DNA from: Pelecanus crispus
Lineage: Eukaryota > Chordata > Aves > Pelecaniformes > Pelecanidae
Assembly: GCF_030463565.1 (NCBI RefSeq)
Contig: NC_134662.1
Span: 3,534,001-3,598,000, forward strand
Direction of reading: 5' to 3'
DNA length: 64,000 bases
Position numbers and translations under genes: made by a program. A model generated the notes under the pieces. The model had not been told where the DNA came from and did no database searches. It was given only the letters and a program-made list of their open reading frames with translations. Numbering within the stretch: the stretch's first letter is position 1; each line of letters begins with the position of its first letter. Below, piece after piece: positions 1 to 11,400 of this stretch.

Positions 1-1559
1 GACAGAACTGCTAGTCTCCAAGCAACAGTAGTCTGTCCACTCCTTCCCTTTCTGTCCTAATGGAAAAGTTTTGGCGCTCAGAGGGCTTGCCTAGAAAACA
101 GGAGACCTGGGACGTCCCTCAGCTTTGTCACCAGCGTGCTGTGCAACTCCCTAAGCCCCAGCATCCATTTCCCTACCCCACCTGGGTCACTGTGTCTGTA
201 GTCCCAGATGTTCCTCTCCTTACCTTTCTCTCCCCTCACCCTTCCCTCGCAGCCTCTTGCAACTGCTGCTGTCAGCAGATGTCACCGACTTCCAGGCATT
301 CTCCCCGGTCCCCTATTGCTGCACGCTCTCCAATAGTATTTGCTCTGATCAGCAGCTGCTTGCCTAAGCAGGGGAGTTCCTGCCAACCTCTCTAGCCTCG
401 CCTCTGTTTCCCAGCAGGCTGGCAAGGGGCAGGAGGGGGGGATCCTTGTGCTTTTTTTGTGGCTTCCCAAGTTCTGCGTGAAGGACTTAATAAGCAGCAT
501 TTCCCACAAAGCTGATCCTGAACATGTCAGGCCACTTCAGAGCAACTGCTTTCACGGCTCACATTTGCAGCGGTTAATATTAAGCACCAAGATGACCCCC
601 ATTCATTTATAGAGAGGAAGGTCCCAGCCCTTGTCACGGGTGTTCAGTCACTGGGCCCATCAGGCTGCAAGCACACCTTGCTAGACAGCACTGCAGACAT
701 TTCAAAGTCCCATTCTCTTTCTCCATTCTGGCCCCATTTCTTAGGTGCTTTTGAGTTCCAGATGCTTGAGAGCAGAGGGGAGCAGGGACAGCCCAGCTGC
801 ATTTTGCTGCAGCTGTTTGATCAACAACTTAATTGAGGAAAATTTTCATTGCTTAAAAAAAACCCAGCTTGCAACCAGACGATGAGAACGGCTCCCATCT
901 TAATGCAGGAATGAGGTGCTGTCAGCACAGGGTCCCCGGTTCAGATGCACACATACACACAGGGATATTCTGGAAGCCAGGCACATGCCCCTTGCAGCAC
1001 ACACTTTGCTGAATCAGGACCCTGATTACATCTTCTGCTTTGTCATTATTTTGCAAGTTGAACAACCGTTTCCTTCCGCTGTTGGACAGAACTAGTTGCT
1101 ACAATTCACCCTCTCGGATGAGCTTTCAGCAGCAGGGGTGGTGCAGGGTTACAGATCCTCCCCCCCAACTTTGGGGTGATATTTTCTGTCAGCTGGAAGC
1201 GCCCAGCTCCCAGTCAACATTTTATACCTGTTGGTATAAACAGTTTATAGCTGTTGGAAAAAACGCAGCGTGGGGCTTCAATCCTCAGCGTCTCTCCAGG
1301 GACTGACGATCCCACAGAGCCGAGCTAGAATCTAATGTCCCAAGTTCGGAGGTGTCCAGTGTGCGATGGCTACCTGCTCCCAAGAAGCGGCATGGCAGGG
1401 CGGGGGAACGACGAGCAGGCACTGGTAGCTGTCTCCTAGCAGTTTGGGGGAAAGGGGAACGGCTCAGAGCACGCAGCAAGATCAAAACAAAAGGGGGGAC
1501 ATCACCAGGGAGCAGAGGTGCTCTGCAAGAGATGAGGAAGCGAAGGCAGCCTTTGCCAG
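1..1559. other. intergenic, no gene recognised
   Basis: Ordinary-composition DNA with only short open frames in all six frames and no recognisable protein motif. In the human layout the neighbour on this side would be GNA11 in divergent orientation. I looked for the G-alpha-q N-terminal exon on the minus strand and did not see it, so that gene, if present, lies further left. Confidence 0.6.
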
Positions 1560-1945
1560 GAGCGACCCACCGGGCGCTGCCGGCCTTGCGGCGGAAACGC
1601 AGCAGCAGAGGCCAGCGCCTGCTTTAAGGGTCGGACCCGAAGCGAAGCCCCTTCGCCCCCCGGCGTCCCCCAGAACCGGCCCCGACCGCCGCTGCGGTTC
1701 CCTGCCGCGCCTCGGGGCCCCCGGGGGGGCCGGGGCGGTGCCGGGAGCTGCCGGGCCCCACGGCCGGGGCGGCGGGGCGAAGGGCGGCGGGGGGCCGGTG
1801 CTGCGGGCGGGGGGCGCGGGGGGCCGGGCCCCGGGGCCGCGCTCGGCAGAGGGCAGCAGCGGAGCGGAGCGGAGCCGGGACCGGCCCCGGCAGCAGAGCG
1901 GAGCCGGCCGCCCCCCGCCCGTGCCTTGGCTGGTTTAGGGTGGGC
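1560..1945. promoter_or_regulatory. orphan CpG island
   Basis: About 390 bases dense in CpG and in G/C runs, sharply bounded by ordinary sequence on the left and by a CR1 fragment on the right. It contains repeated GGAGC units near 1,858-1,880. No start codon with a recognisable product follows on either strand. It could be a promoter for a non-coding RNA, a distal promoter of TLE5 (about 14 kb away), or a remnant. The CpG density is seen; the promoter role is inferred. Confidence 0.5.
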
Positions 1946-2020
1946 TGGGCGGCGTTAGGTTATGCTTGGACTGGATGATCTTAAAGCTCTTCCCCAACCT
2001 CAACCATTCGAGGATTCTGT
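1931..2020 (+). mobile_element. CR1 LINE 3'-end fragment
   Basis: The segment reads like the terminal part of avian CR1: a GGTTTAG start, then GGACTGGATGATCTTAAAG, then CCCCAACCTCAACCATT. It is 5'-truncated, which is normal for CR1, and somewhat diverged, so not a recent insertion. It sits directly at the edge of the CpG island. Confidence 0.8.
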
Positions 2021-2981
2021 GCCGCTTGCCAGCGCCCGGGGCCGCGCACCCATCGCCCCAGAGCCCCCCAGCTCGCTCCTCAGTCAGCTTCCCGACCACC
2101 ACTCACCCCGAGTCCTCCAAAAGACGGGTGGCACCAACTGGAGCCAGAGCAGGGATCAAATCAGACCGACCGAGTCCCACCCCTGCATCCCAGCCACCCC
2201 AGGACAGTTTTCCTTGGGTCAGGCGTTACCCACAGAGCAGCGGGCGCTGACAGGGCCTGGGGACCCGGCGCCAGGGTGCCCCAGCCAGCCACGTGCTCTC
2301 CCCGTAGCCCTCCGTGCCGCACTCCCGAGCCAACACCCAGCTCACCCCTTTCCCAGACTCACCTTCCAGCCAGCCAGAGCCTGAGGAGCTGCCCCCAGCC
2401 CCATGCTGCAGGCCTGAGAGGCAAAATGCCTTCCGAGTTATGCAGCAGAGCTTTGCTGCCTGCTGGGCCCTGTGCTAGAACATAAGGCTCTCCTTGAAGG
2501 TGGGAGGAACAGGATGGGACACAACACTCCCCTCTTTGATCTAGGCTTCATGCTGCTCACCATTTTCCATTTAAAAAAGAACCCAAACCCACTGTAAAGC
2601 CCCTCGCAAGTGTTTCTGTAGCCTCAGACCTGCTCCCCTCCTTTTTCATCCCTTTCAAGGTTTCCTGCCTACACCTGCAGCAGCAGCATTTCCCTCACAC
2701 CATCTTGGGAAGGGGTGGTATTGATTAGATGCTACCCTGAGCTCTCATCAGCACTAATGAGTAGCCAGGACCACTGGGATCACTGACGCAGGCTCTGGAA
2801 GAGAGCAAGGAGAAGGAATTGCAGCAGCCCTGAGAGCATCCCTCATGCATGCAGCAGAGCTGTTCCACTGGCCAGGGAACGCAGGCAGCCGGATCAGCCC
2901 CACGGTGCCCAGCAGACCAGCCACCACACCGCCTGCCGAGGACTGTGCAGGGACAGTTGAATTCCTGGTGTGTACAGGTGC
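2021..2981. other. intergenic, nothing recognised
   Basis: No gene, RNA or repeat is recognised between the CR1 fragment and the LTR insertion. Open frames here are short and have no family resemblance. Confidence 0.5.
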
Positions 2982-3552
2982 TTAAGTGTCCTGGTTTCAG
3001 CTGGGATAGAGTTAATTTTCTTCCTAGTAGCGGGCATAGCGCTGTGGTTTGGATTTAGGATGAGAAGAATGCTGATAACACACTGATGGTTTAGTTGTTG
3101 CTGAGTACTGCTTATGCCAGTCAAGGACTTTTCAGCTTCCCATGCTCTGCCAGGGGCACAAGAAACTGGGAGGGGGCACAGCTGGAATAGTTGATCCCAA
3201 CTGGCCCAAGGGCTATTCCATACCATACGGCATCATGCTCAGTCTATAAGCTGCGAGGAGTTGGCCGGGGGGCTGCAATCGCTGCTGGGAACTGGCTGGG
3301 CATCGGTCAGCGGGTGGTGAGCAATTGCATTGGGCATCACTTGCTTTGTATATTATTATTACTATTATTATTATATTGTTATTATTATCATTACTATTTT
3401 ACTTTATTTCAGTTATTAAACTGTTCTTCTCTCACCCCAGGAGTTTTCTCTCTTACTCCTCCGATTCTCTCCCCCATCCCAGCGGGGCAGGGGCAGTGAG
3501 CGATGGCTGCGTGGTGCCGAGTTGCCGGCTGGGGCTAAACCACGACATTAAG
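2982..3552 (+). mobile_element. solo LTR (ERVL-like) with 5-bp target duplication
   Basis: The LTR body is 2,987-3,547 (561 bp). It begins TGTCCTGGTTTCAGCTGGGA and ends CTAAACCACGACA, so it has the TG...CA termini of a retroviral LTR. The bases TTAAG occur immediately before (2,982-2,986) and after (3,548-3,552), a perfect 5-bp target-site duplication as expected for the ERV3/ERVL class. No internal retroviral genes are present, so this is a solo LTR left by LTR-LTR recombination. The opening bases resemble an LTR family widespread in Neoaves; the exact family name needs a repeat library. Confidence 0.88.
3349..3402 (+). repeat. (TTA)n microsatellite inside the LTR
   Basis: An impure run of TAT/TTA triplets about 54 bases long, interrupted by C and G. 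It lies within the 3' half of the solo LTR, just upstream of the T/C-rich end, and may have grown after insertion. Confidence 0.8.
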
Positions 3553-6500
3553 GAACAAAGCAAGGCGAAACAACTACTCCCCAGGTGCCTGCAAGGACTC
3601 TTGAGCTATTTCTCACAGGTGTGTTTTTAAAACGAGCTCACAGCTAAAGCCCAGAGGCACGCTTCCCCTCCAGCCTGGAGACGCACTGACGGTAAGGCCA
3701 GCAGGTCGCAGCCAGGTTTGTGTCACAGCACCTCATCCTGAGCGCACCCCTTCGCCCGTGGCACCCTGCAGCCGCCTTACCTCAGTGTCCCCAGCACGCC
3801 TCCAGCCCCAGGCGTGCATCCGGACCCACGGCCCCAGCAGGCTGCAAGGAGCGCAGAGCACCCACGGCCAGCCTCGCCTCCCACGGGAGGGCACCAGCAA
3901 GCCACAGGGATGCTGCCAGCCTGCCTGCAGCCAGCTCCATCCCTTTAACACCGCCTTCCCCTCCTCACCCTGCTCTTCCAGGTCAGGATCGGGCCCCTGC
4001 CACTCTTTAACCCCCTCCTTGGCCAGTGCATGGTCAGCAGTTCCCATCACATGCCAGCACAGCTCTTATAGTAAGGAAAAGGAAAGCAACGTATCATTTG
4101 AAAAATGAAAGCACCTTTATACCAGTGAAATCGCGACAGCCGTGCTAACCTTGCATAAGCCGGGACTCCCCCCACATCAGCTCCTTCATCTCCTTCCCTG
4201 TGCTGCAGGTCCCAGTCTGTAAATGTTGCTCCGGAGGCCACAAAGAGGTAATTAATAAGTACCTGCAAGGTGCATAAGGTCTTTTCCTAAAGCCTGAGCA
4301 TGCCAGGTGTTAATACTGCAGAGCAGGTGTCAAATGTTTCCACCTCCCCCAAAATTATTTTTACAAGCTCTTCAATTGCCTGTCACAGCAAGATGCCTCA
4401 AGGAGACTTGAGTTCTCCGAAAAGAGGGGGAAAGGCACCCAGATCAAACACGCTGACAAATGCAGCCTGTGACAGCAATTGCTGGATTACAGTTTTTTAA
4501 ACCTTATGTTTCACATCTGGTTTGTCATGGCTGTTGTAGGTGGGCTCAGTGCACGGTAAATCAGGATAACAAACCTACATTTACCGCGATCCTTTCATCC
4601 CCTCGGATCCCAAAGCACATCATTTAATTGCACTCAACCTGCACATAGATTTCATAAAGGAATGATGAATTAGCACAGCTGCTGCAGCATTCACACGAGT
4701 TACTAAGACACAATCTCCTTGTGCAATCAATCCAGCCTCATGCTTCAGTGTTTTGTCATAAATTGAGGTCAGGAAGAAATGTTCTCCCTACCTGGAATGC
4801 AGCGCTGCTAAACTAGCTGAGTACAGGAAGACACTTAAGGGTGTAGTAATCCGTCTTCCCTGCGCAAATCTCAGAAATGGTTGCAAATATTCATTTGACG
4901 GAGCTCCCGTGCAGTAGGTGAGCACTGATCCTGCACAGGGGCAGGAGGAATGTGATATAGGGGAGAGATTATCTGCCTCACATTAGGCAGGAGGAAAGCC
5001 TGGATGATCCCTTTGACCTTAAAATCGGTATCTCATTACTCCCTTTGTCCAGCAAGGGAAACAGAGAAGGAGAGAGGTGGGAGTCCTTGCCACGACACGC
5101 CACGCAGCAGGCCTGGTCTAGAAGCCCCTCCTTTGCCCATTCCAGCCCCTGCTGATCACTCCATCAGGTTCGGTTTCTGTTTCGGATTCACGTGCTGCTT
5201 CTGGAAACTAATCAGCCCAGGAGCCTCCTCATGGTCAAAGGGTCCATGGATTCCCCTGGACCTCCTGACTGTGTTACAGCTTCAAACTTCCTGTTTATCT
5301 CCCACCAAATGCCTCAGAGACACCACCCGCAGCTGAGCCCATCTCCGGAGCTTGATGCTGTCCCGGCCTTGGCCCGGGAGCCGGCAATTTCAGGCATCCT
5401 TGCCATGTGCTTCCTTATCACGCCTCAGCTGCAAAATCCCTTTCCTGCTTCCTGCAAGGAGTGTGAACTGTTCCTTGCACTTCGGCTGGTAAAAAGGATG
5501 ATAATTACCCCTAATCAGTCTGCAGCAAAAACACAGGCTACAGCACAAGCGGGGGGCAGCCACCGTGAGGAATGGAACCCAATTATTCCAAGTCTCTGAT
5601 AAAATGGGATCAAAGAGGGTGGAAATGTTTTACCAACTGTAAAAAGCCTGCCCGGACCAAGGCTGTTCCTTGGAGAAAGGCCCTTTCTGCCCACAGGCCA
5701 TCCCTGGCTGGGACCTGTGCACATCCATGGGACAATTTCCCATCTTTCTTCTTGGTAGAGGCGGGGAATTTGGCATGAGGTTCATTTTTGCCTCTGAGGG
5801 CAAGCAGCAAGACAGTTTCCCCAGGAAAAGAGCATGGTAACGTGGGGATATGGCACAGAACAAGCTCTTTTTCTGCTGCCCCACGTGGGAGCCGAGCTCT
5901 GGGGCTCTGCTGTTTCCCGTCATGAGCGCCTGGATGTCCCGGGGGACAGAACAGTCGGGGCTGGGCGGTGATGGGTGCAAAGCACTGCAGAAATGGCATC
6001 TGGTGGGTGCACTGCCAAGGCTGCGTCCGCGGGGCGGGCGGTGCCGCACTGCTGGCTGCCGTAGGTCTTCCTCACCTCCCCGCAAGCCCGCGCTGCCCAG
6101 GACCCCAGCCCTGGCTCACTGCCACTGAAATCGGGGGAAGCGAGCGCTGGGCAGCGTGCAGGCCGGGCTGGGGACGTGTGGCAGATGAACGCCTTCGGGA
6201 GCAGGCGCGGAGACACGAGCAGGTCACCCCAGGCTGTCCCAACGCCGTGTGCCGGGCAGCGTCTGCGGCAGCACTGGCACTGCCAGGGCACTGAGAGGGT
6301 GGCACGTGCTTTCTGCCAGCTCCCGGCGTTATCAGCTGCTCCTTGGAGTTCAAGATGAAGAATGACCCCACGAAGCCACCCCAGCCAGCACCGGCCCTGG
6401 CTCCTGAGCTCCGGCTCTTGACCCCTCTGGCAGGCGCAGGGCCCCAGCTTTGGCGGGGGAATCTCAGGGATGAGCAGTGAAATCTCCCAAGGGATGCAGC

Positions 6501-7744
6501 GGACAGGGCAGCCGTTGCACCAGGACCCCGCACTTGGTCCAGGCTGAGTGCAGGAACCTGATGGTTTCCCCTTCTCAGCCAGCGCCGCAGCGGGTACAGC
6601 AACCGGCCCAGCGTCGGGCTTCAGAGACAGCTTCAAGCTGTTGCTCGAGTAAGGTGCCAGTAACTAAACTGGGAGCCTGCCTCGTGTTTGCTGTCCAAAT
6701 GCTGCACCCTTGTGTCGATTCCCAGGACAGTGGTTAAGCCAGCGGTTGTAATGGAGCAGCTCTGCCTCTGCGGCCTGCCCCCGCGCCTGGCAGAGCGGCG
6801 GAGGCTGTGGGTGACTGCAGAGGGCAGGGTCACACCAGTGGCTCGGTATCTGTCCCCGACGGAGGCCAGCAGCTGATATTTCAAAGGAAGATGTGAGAAA
6901 TACGACAACGGACAGGGCGGCCCGTGCCGGGGGGACACGGCTACGCCCCCGTGGGACGCAGCCGCCTGACCCCACGGCCACGGCACCGGTGTCACCACCC
7001 GGCGTCGTGAGGACGTTGCCTACCCGGGCGCTCGGCCGCTCCACTGGACGTGGCAGGGCCCAAAGGCCCCGCGCCCAGCAGCCCGAGGGGCGGGTGAGAT
7101 GGCTGCTGGCTGCGGCGGGGGCCGTGCCGCCATCCGTGGGGGACCCGTCCCCTGTGGGGCAGCCCCACGGCTCGTTCCAGCCCTTCGCCGCAGCAGGGAG
7201 ATTGGCACGAGATTGGAGAGCTGGGAGGCGGCGAGGGAGGGAGGGAACAGCCTGTATGTGAAAGAGAGACGGCAGAGACAGATTGCTTATAAATCACTCC
7301 TGGGCCTGCCAAGCCCTTGCCAAGCATCTGGTAGATTGTGTTATGCTATCTGGAGAAAGTTTAATATAAAAAGCCAATAATCCCTGCGATAAGAGGGGTG
7401 ATAAGGGACAGCGTGGCCTCAGGTCCCACAGGCGCTGGCCTGGATGTGGCAGGGAGCCGGGGCTCAGCGCCCAGCCTCCCCCGCCGTCCCCAGCACCTCT
7501 CGCCTCCCCGGGTGAAGCCGGTCGGCCGGGCAGGGAAGCCGGGGCCCTGGCCCAGCTGTGGCGGGTGGGTGGCGAAGGGGTGGGCCATACTGCGGGTGCT
7601 GCACGGACAGCCTGGTCCCCAGGCCCTCCGCTGCGAGATCTGCCTCCCCGCCAGCCGTGAGCGCTCGGAGCAAAGCAGGCAGCCAGCAGCGCTCCTCCCT
7701 GCAGGCAGCCACGGTGCTGCAGAGGCGGCTGAGCGGCTGCATCG
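3553..7744. other. intergenic; possible non-coding elements only
   Basis: No coding gene is recognised. Open frames are numerous because the DNA is GC-rich, but none shows a known motif or a codon pattern shared with a neighbour. The stretch 4,500-4,780 is AT-richer, with homeobox-type and E-box-like words (for example GAATTAGCACAGCTG near 4,667), and would be worth a conservation test. The GATA cluster at 7,346-7,405 is listed separately. Confidence 0.45.
7346..7405. promoter_or_regulatory. candidate GATA-factor cluster
   Basis: Three GATA-type words lie within 60 bases: CTATCT at 7,346-7,351 (AGATAG on the minus strand), GATAAG at 7,388-7,393 and GATAAG at 7,400-7,405. A CCAAT at 7,374-7,378 and TATAAA at 7,365-7,370 lie between them. 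This AT-richer island is set in GC-rich DNA about 8 kb upstream of TLE5. The motifs are seen; enhancer function is inferred. Confidence 0.35.
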
Positions 7745-8103
7745 CAGCCTGGAGAAGAGGAGGCTGAGGGGAGACCTGATAGCTCTGCAGCTCCTGACAG
7801 GAGGGTGCAGTGAGGGGGGTGTTGGGCTCTTCTCCCAAGTAACAAGTGATAGGACGAGAGGAAATGGGCTCAAGTTGCGTCAGGGGAGGTTTAGATTGGA
7901 TATTAGGAAAAAATTCTTCACGAAAAGAGTGGTCAAGCATTGGAACAGGCTGCCCAGAGAGGTGGGGGAGTCCCCATCCCTGGAGGGGTTCAAAAAACGG
8001 GCAGAGGTGGCACTTTGGGACATGGTTTAGTGGGCATGGGGGTGTTGGGTTGATGGTTGGACTGATGACCTTAGAGGTGCTTTCCAACCTTAATGATTCC
8101 TAG
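7745..8103 (+). mobile_element. CR1 LINE 3' end with remnant of ORF2
   Basis: A 5'-truncated CR1 copy. The plus-strand frame at 7,857-8,028 still reads the C-terminal end of the CR1 ORF2 polyprotein, including [21 protein letters not shown] and [10 protein letters not shown], which is diagnostic. The non-coding tail follows (GGACTGATGACCTTAGAGG, TTCCAACCTTAATGATT). The fragment lacks the endonuclease and reverse transcriptase regions and cannot move on its own. Confidence 0.93.
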
Positions 8104-8177
8104 TTTTACTTTCATGAAAAAATAATCCAGCCACCAAGCCAGGAAACGTGAAATTAATTACTACTCTACCCTTAACT

Positions 8178-8254
8178 GCTTTAGTGGTGGGCTTGGTAGT
8201 TAGGTTAATGGTTGGACTGGATGATCTTAAAGGTCTTTTCCAACCTAAACCATT
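8178..8254 (+). mobile_element. CR1 3'-end fragment (left arm of inverted pair)
   Basis: A short CR1 3' tail in plus orientation, with GGTTGGACTGGATGATCTTA and CTTTTCCAACCT. It lies tail-to-tail with the next, minus-strand CR1. Bases 8,202-8,246 are the exact reverse complement of 8,288-8,332. Confidence 0.9.
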
Positions 8255-8452
8255 AGATCATAGAATCATAGAATCATAGAATCATCTAGGTTGGAAAAGA
8301 CCTTTAAGATCATCCAGTCCAACCATTAACCTACACTACCAAGCCCACTCTAGACTAATCAAGGGTAGACCAGACTAAACCATATCCCGAAGTGCCACAT
8401 CTACCCGTTTTTTAAACGCCTCCAGGGATGGTGACTCCACCACCTCTCTGGT
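8255..8452 (-). mobile_element. CR1 3'-end fragment (right arm of inverted pair)
   Basis: On the minus strand this reads the CR1 end: CCCTGGAGGCGTTTAAAAAA, then GCACTTCGGGATATGGTTTA, then the TTGGACTGGATGATC core and three copies of the 8-9 base terminal repeat ATGATTCT at 8,258-8,287. A further ATTCTATGATTCTA at 8,456-8,469 suggests the tail of yet another CR1 in plus orientation. Together with the previous two entries, at least three CR1 insertions lie within 730 bases. Confidence 0.9.
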
Positions 8453-11400
8453 GATGATTCTATGATTCTAACTCCTGGGAGAGGGAAGGGGCAGGGGCAG
8501 GCGAGGGGCTGCCAGACAGCTCAGCAATGTGGGAGCCTGGTGCCAGGATGCCAGCCCCCTGCCAGCCGCTGCTCCGGCCCTCGGGGATGCTGCCGGGGTC
8601 CCGCAGGCCCCTGACGTCCCTGCGGGGGCCTGACCTGAGCCACAGGCAATGGGTCTGCTTGCGGCCCGTCACAGCAGCTTGCGAAGAGGGGAGAAAGTTA
8701 TCTCTGCCCTGGGAGAGCAGGGCTGCATCACGGGATGTGTGGGAATGGCCTCCAGGCAACCCACCCGAGGGATCCTGGCTGAGACACGCTCCGTGGAAAT
8801 GCCTCCCTTGTCCCAAGTGCCTCTCCTTGTGCCCCAGGAGATGCTACCCCTTCCCACAGGCAGTCCCTGCTGACCGTCTGCAACAGCAAACTGCTGATGG
8901 CAGGGTGCAAGGAACCACAGAAAGAGAACCCTAAATGTAGTCCTGAGAGGCTGAAGCAAAATGCAGAATTAACCCCTGCAGCTTCAAAGCACGGGAAACC
9001 ACACGGTTCCACATTAAAGTCAGCAGGGAAACTTTGCACAAGGGTTTTGCTGCTGTGCACGAGCCGTCGAGGCCAGGCAGAGCTGCCGGTGAGCAGAAGC
9101 AGGCAGCTCCTCTGCCCAGCCCCGGCCAGAGCCAAGCTGCAGGGCTGGACGCAGCTGGAGCCGGCCCCGCTGCCTTGCTGCCTGTGAAGATGAGCTGGGA
9201 AAACAGGGAGGGCGGAAGGGGAGAAGCCTGTGAGCACCAGCAGCGTGGCGTGGGCTAATAGCCCGCAAGCTGCCAAGCACTGTACCTTATAAAATGCCTC
9301 ACAGATGTCTGAATATGGGGTGGCAGCGGGGGATGGCACTCTGCAAAGCCAGGCTTTACATCCTGGGGAGGGACTGGGATTTGTTAGCAGCTGGTGTGTG
9401 GATGGCAGCTGAAGTTTAATGAGTTTGGTGGGTCTCAGTCCTGTTTCTACTGGAAAGAGTCCACAACATTCAAACCACGACTGAGAAGCAGAGGAGCTGA
9501 ACCGCGCCACCTCCAGCGAGGTCGGGTCCGCACCACGCTGAGGCACGCAGTGCCCAGGGAAGCCCAAATTTCTCAGACTCGATCCTGCAGAGCGCTTGTG
9601 TATGTGGTCAGCTTTAGGTGTTGGGACTCAAGAGTGGTCCTGAGGCGGTGGGGGTAAGGAAAAAGCCTTCCTTGTCTCGGGGCCTGAATTGCTGCTGTGC
9701 CTTTTTTATTTCTCCCCCTTTAATTCCAGGTAAAAGAGACAGTATTCTCAGAGTAAAAGCAGGAGCTTAGAGCCTACATTTCCATTGCAATGACAGCATG
9801 ACTTCCACCTTGTGTCCAGAGCTTTAGAGAAGAAAGTGTCTGTACAGCCTCTCTCCTTGAACCAGTGCTGGAGTGGGATATAATATATGAATAATTTACA
9901 AAGGCTCTTCATTAAACAGATTTATTTTTGGCAGCTTTGTTAGACTGCTCCTTTTAGGAATGAACAGAAAGTTGCTCAGGTCTCATTAGGACATCCCTGT
10001 ACGAACCCTTCCTGCTGGGGCAGGGACCGGGACAGCCTATTGCTCCGTTAGAAATGCTAAATATAAACTCCCGGTCCCCAGGTAACCAGGCTCCAGTGCC
10101 AGTGGCCAGGCGACCTGGCAAGCGAGGATGTCCCTCGCGTGTCACAGGAGGTCAGAGCGATGGCAGGATCTTCCCTCCAGCCTCTGCGGGCAGAAGACTG
10201 GCATGGAGGCACAGGAGAGGTCCAGTCCTGCACCGGCTCTGAGCAGGCGCCTGCTCCTGCTCTCCAAGCAGACAAGCCCACGGGCTTGGGCAAGCTCAGG
10301 ACATGGCGAAAGGCGAAGCTCAGCATGGACACGGTGTGGTACAACCCAAGGGCACGTGGCTGGGGTCAGACGTGAGGCCGGCAGGCATGCCACGAGATCA
10401 CCGCGTGTACCGTAGTGCCTTACAGCGATGCTAAAGGCGGGCACGGCTCCTTCCTCCCTGGAAGGCTGATGCCAAGCGGGGTGCCGCAGGAGAGGTGGAA
10501 GTGGCTCCTCTAGTCCCGTGTCTGAGTCGCTCTGGCCTGGAGACCCCTTTGCCAACCTCCCACACCAAGTCCATGTGCAGCATTAGGCCCTCGACTAAGC
10601 TGTCGGCGTCAGCAGCCAAGTCCCTGGCTGCCCTCTGTGGCCCCTCTGAAGGGTGGTCCGGCTTCCCCAGGAGCAGACACGCTCCCTGGAAACCCACCTG
10701 CGAGCTCAGCCCAATCCCGACCCGGTTCTGGGTGCAGCAGGAGCCTGGCATGACCTTGCTCCTGGCCAAGGTGTTGGGGGAGCGGGAAGGATCCGTCCAC
10801 TTCAGCTGCAGCTTTTCAGCATTGCCACAGAACAGCCTCATCGTAGGCAAATGTTGGTTCTTGGAGAGCCCCTACTCACATGCTCAGAGCTCCCTTCCTG
10901 CACTGGAAAAACCCTCATTTCCTAGGCCAGGTCTGCGGCAGGCTGTGGGAATCCCCTCCTTTTACCAGGCTGCGTTTAAGGCAGGCTCCTCCGTGCGCCG
11001 TTTTGCTGCCATGCCCAGGCCATATTCACCCCTCCTGACACATGCAGGCCCACTGCTTGGGCAAGGTTCTAATTCCCCCTTCTGCAGATGCAGATGCATT
11101 GCCTGGCTAGAGACCGGCCCGTTAAAGAGTCATTTACTAGGCACAAGCAAGTTTGTGTTCCCCGGCATAGGGATTTGCCAAGATTATACCATAAATTAGT
11201 GTGTTTCCTGGAAGAAAGTAAGAAGATTAAAAAAAAGATAAAATGGAACATTTTGTAGCCAACATAAAAGCCAATAAAGGAACATTTCATTTCCCGCTTG
11301 GAAGGCAGTGACTGCAAGTTGTTGATGAGGGGAACGCAGCGCAGGGCAGCGCGAGCAGGGCTCCCGTGCTTGCACCGTGACCGAGGGGAGGTTTGAGAGG

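Noticed and set aside
1-1559. Possible GNA11 first exon
   Set aside because: Expected from human synteny as the divergent neighbour of TLE5, but no G-alpha-q N-terminal coding pattern was found on the minus strand.
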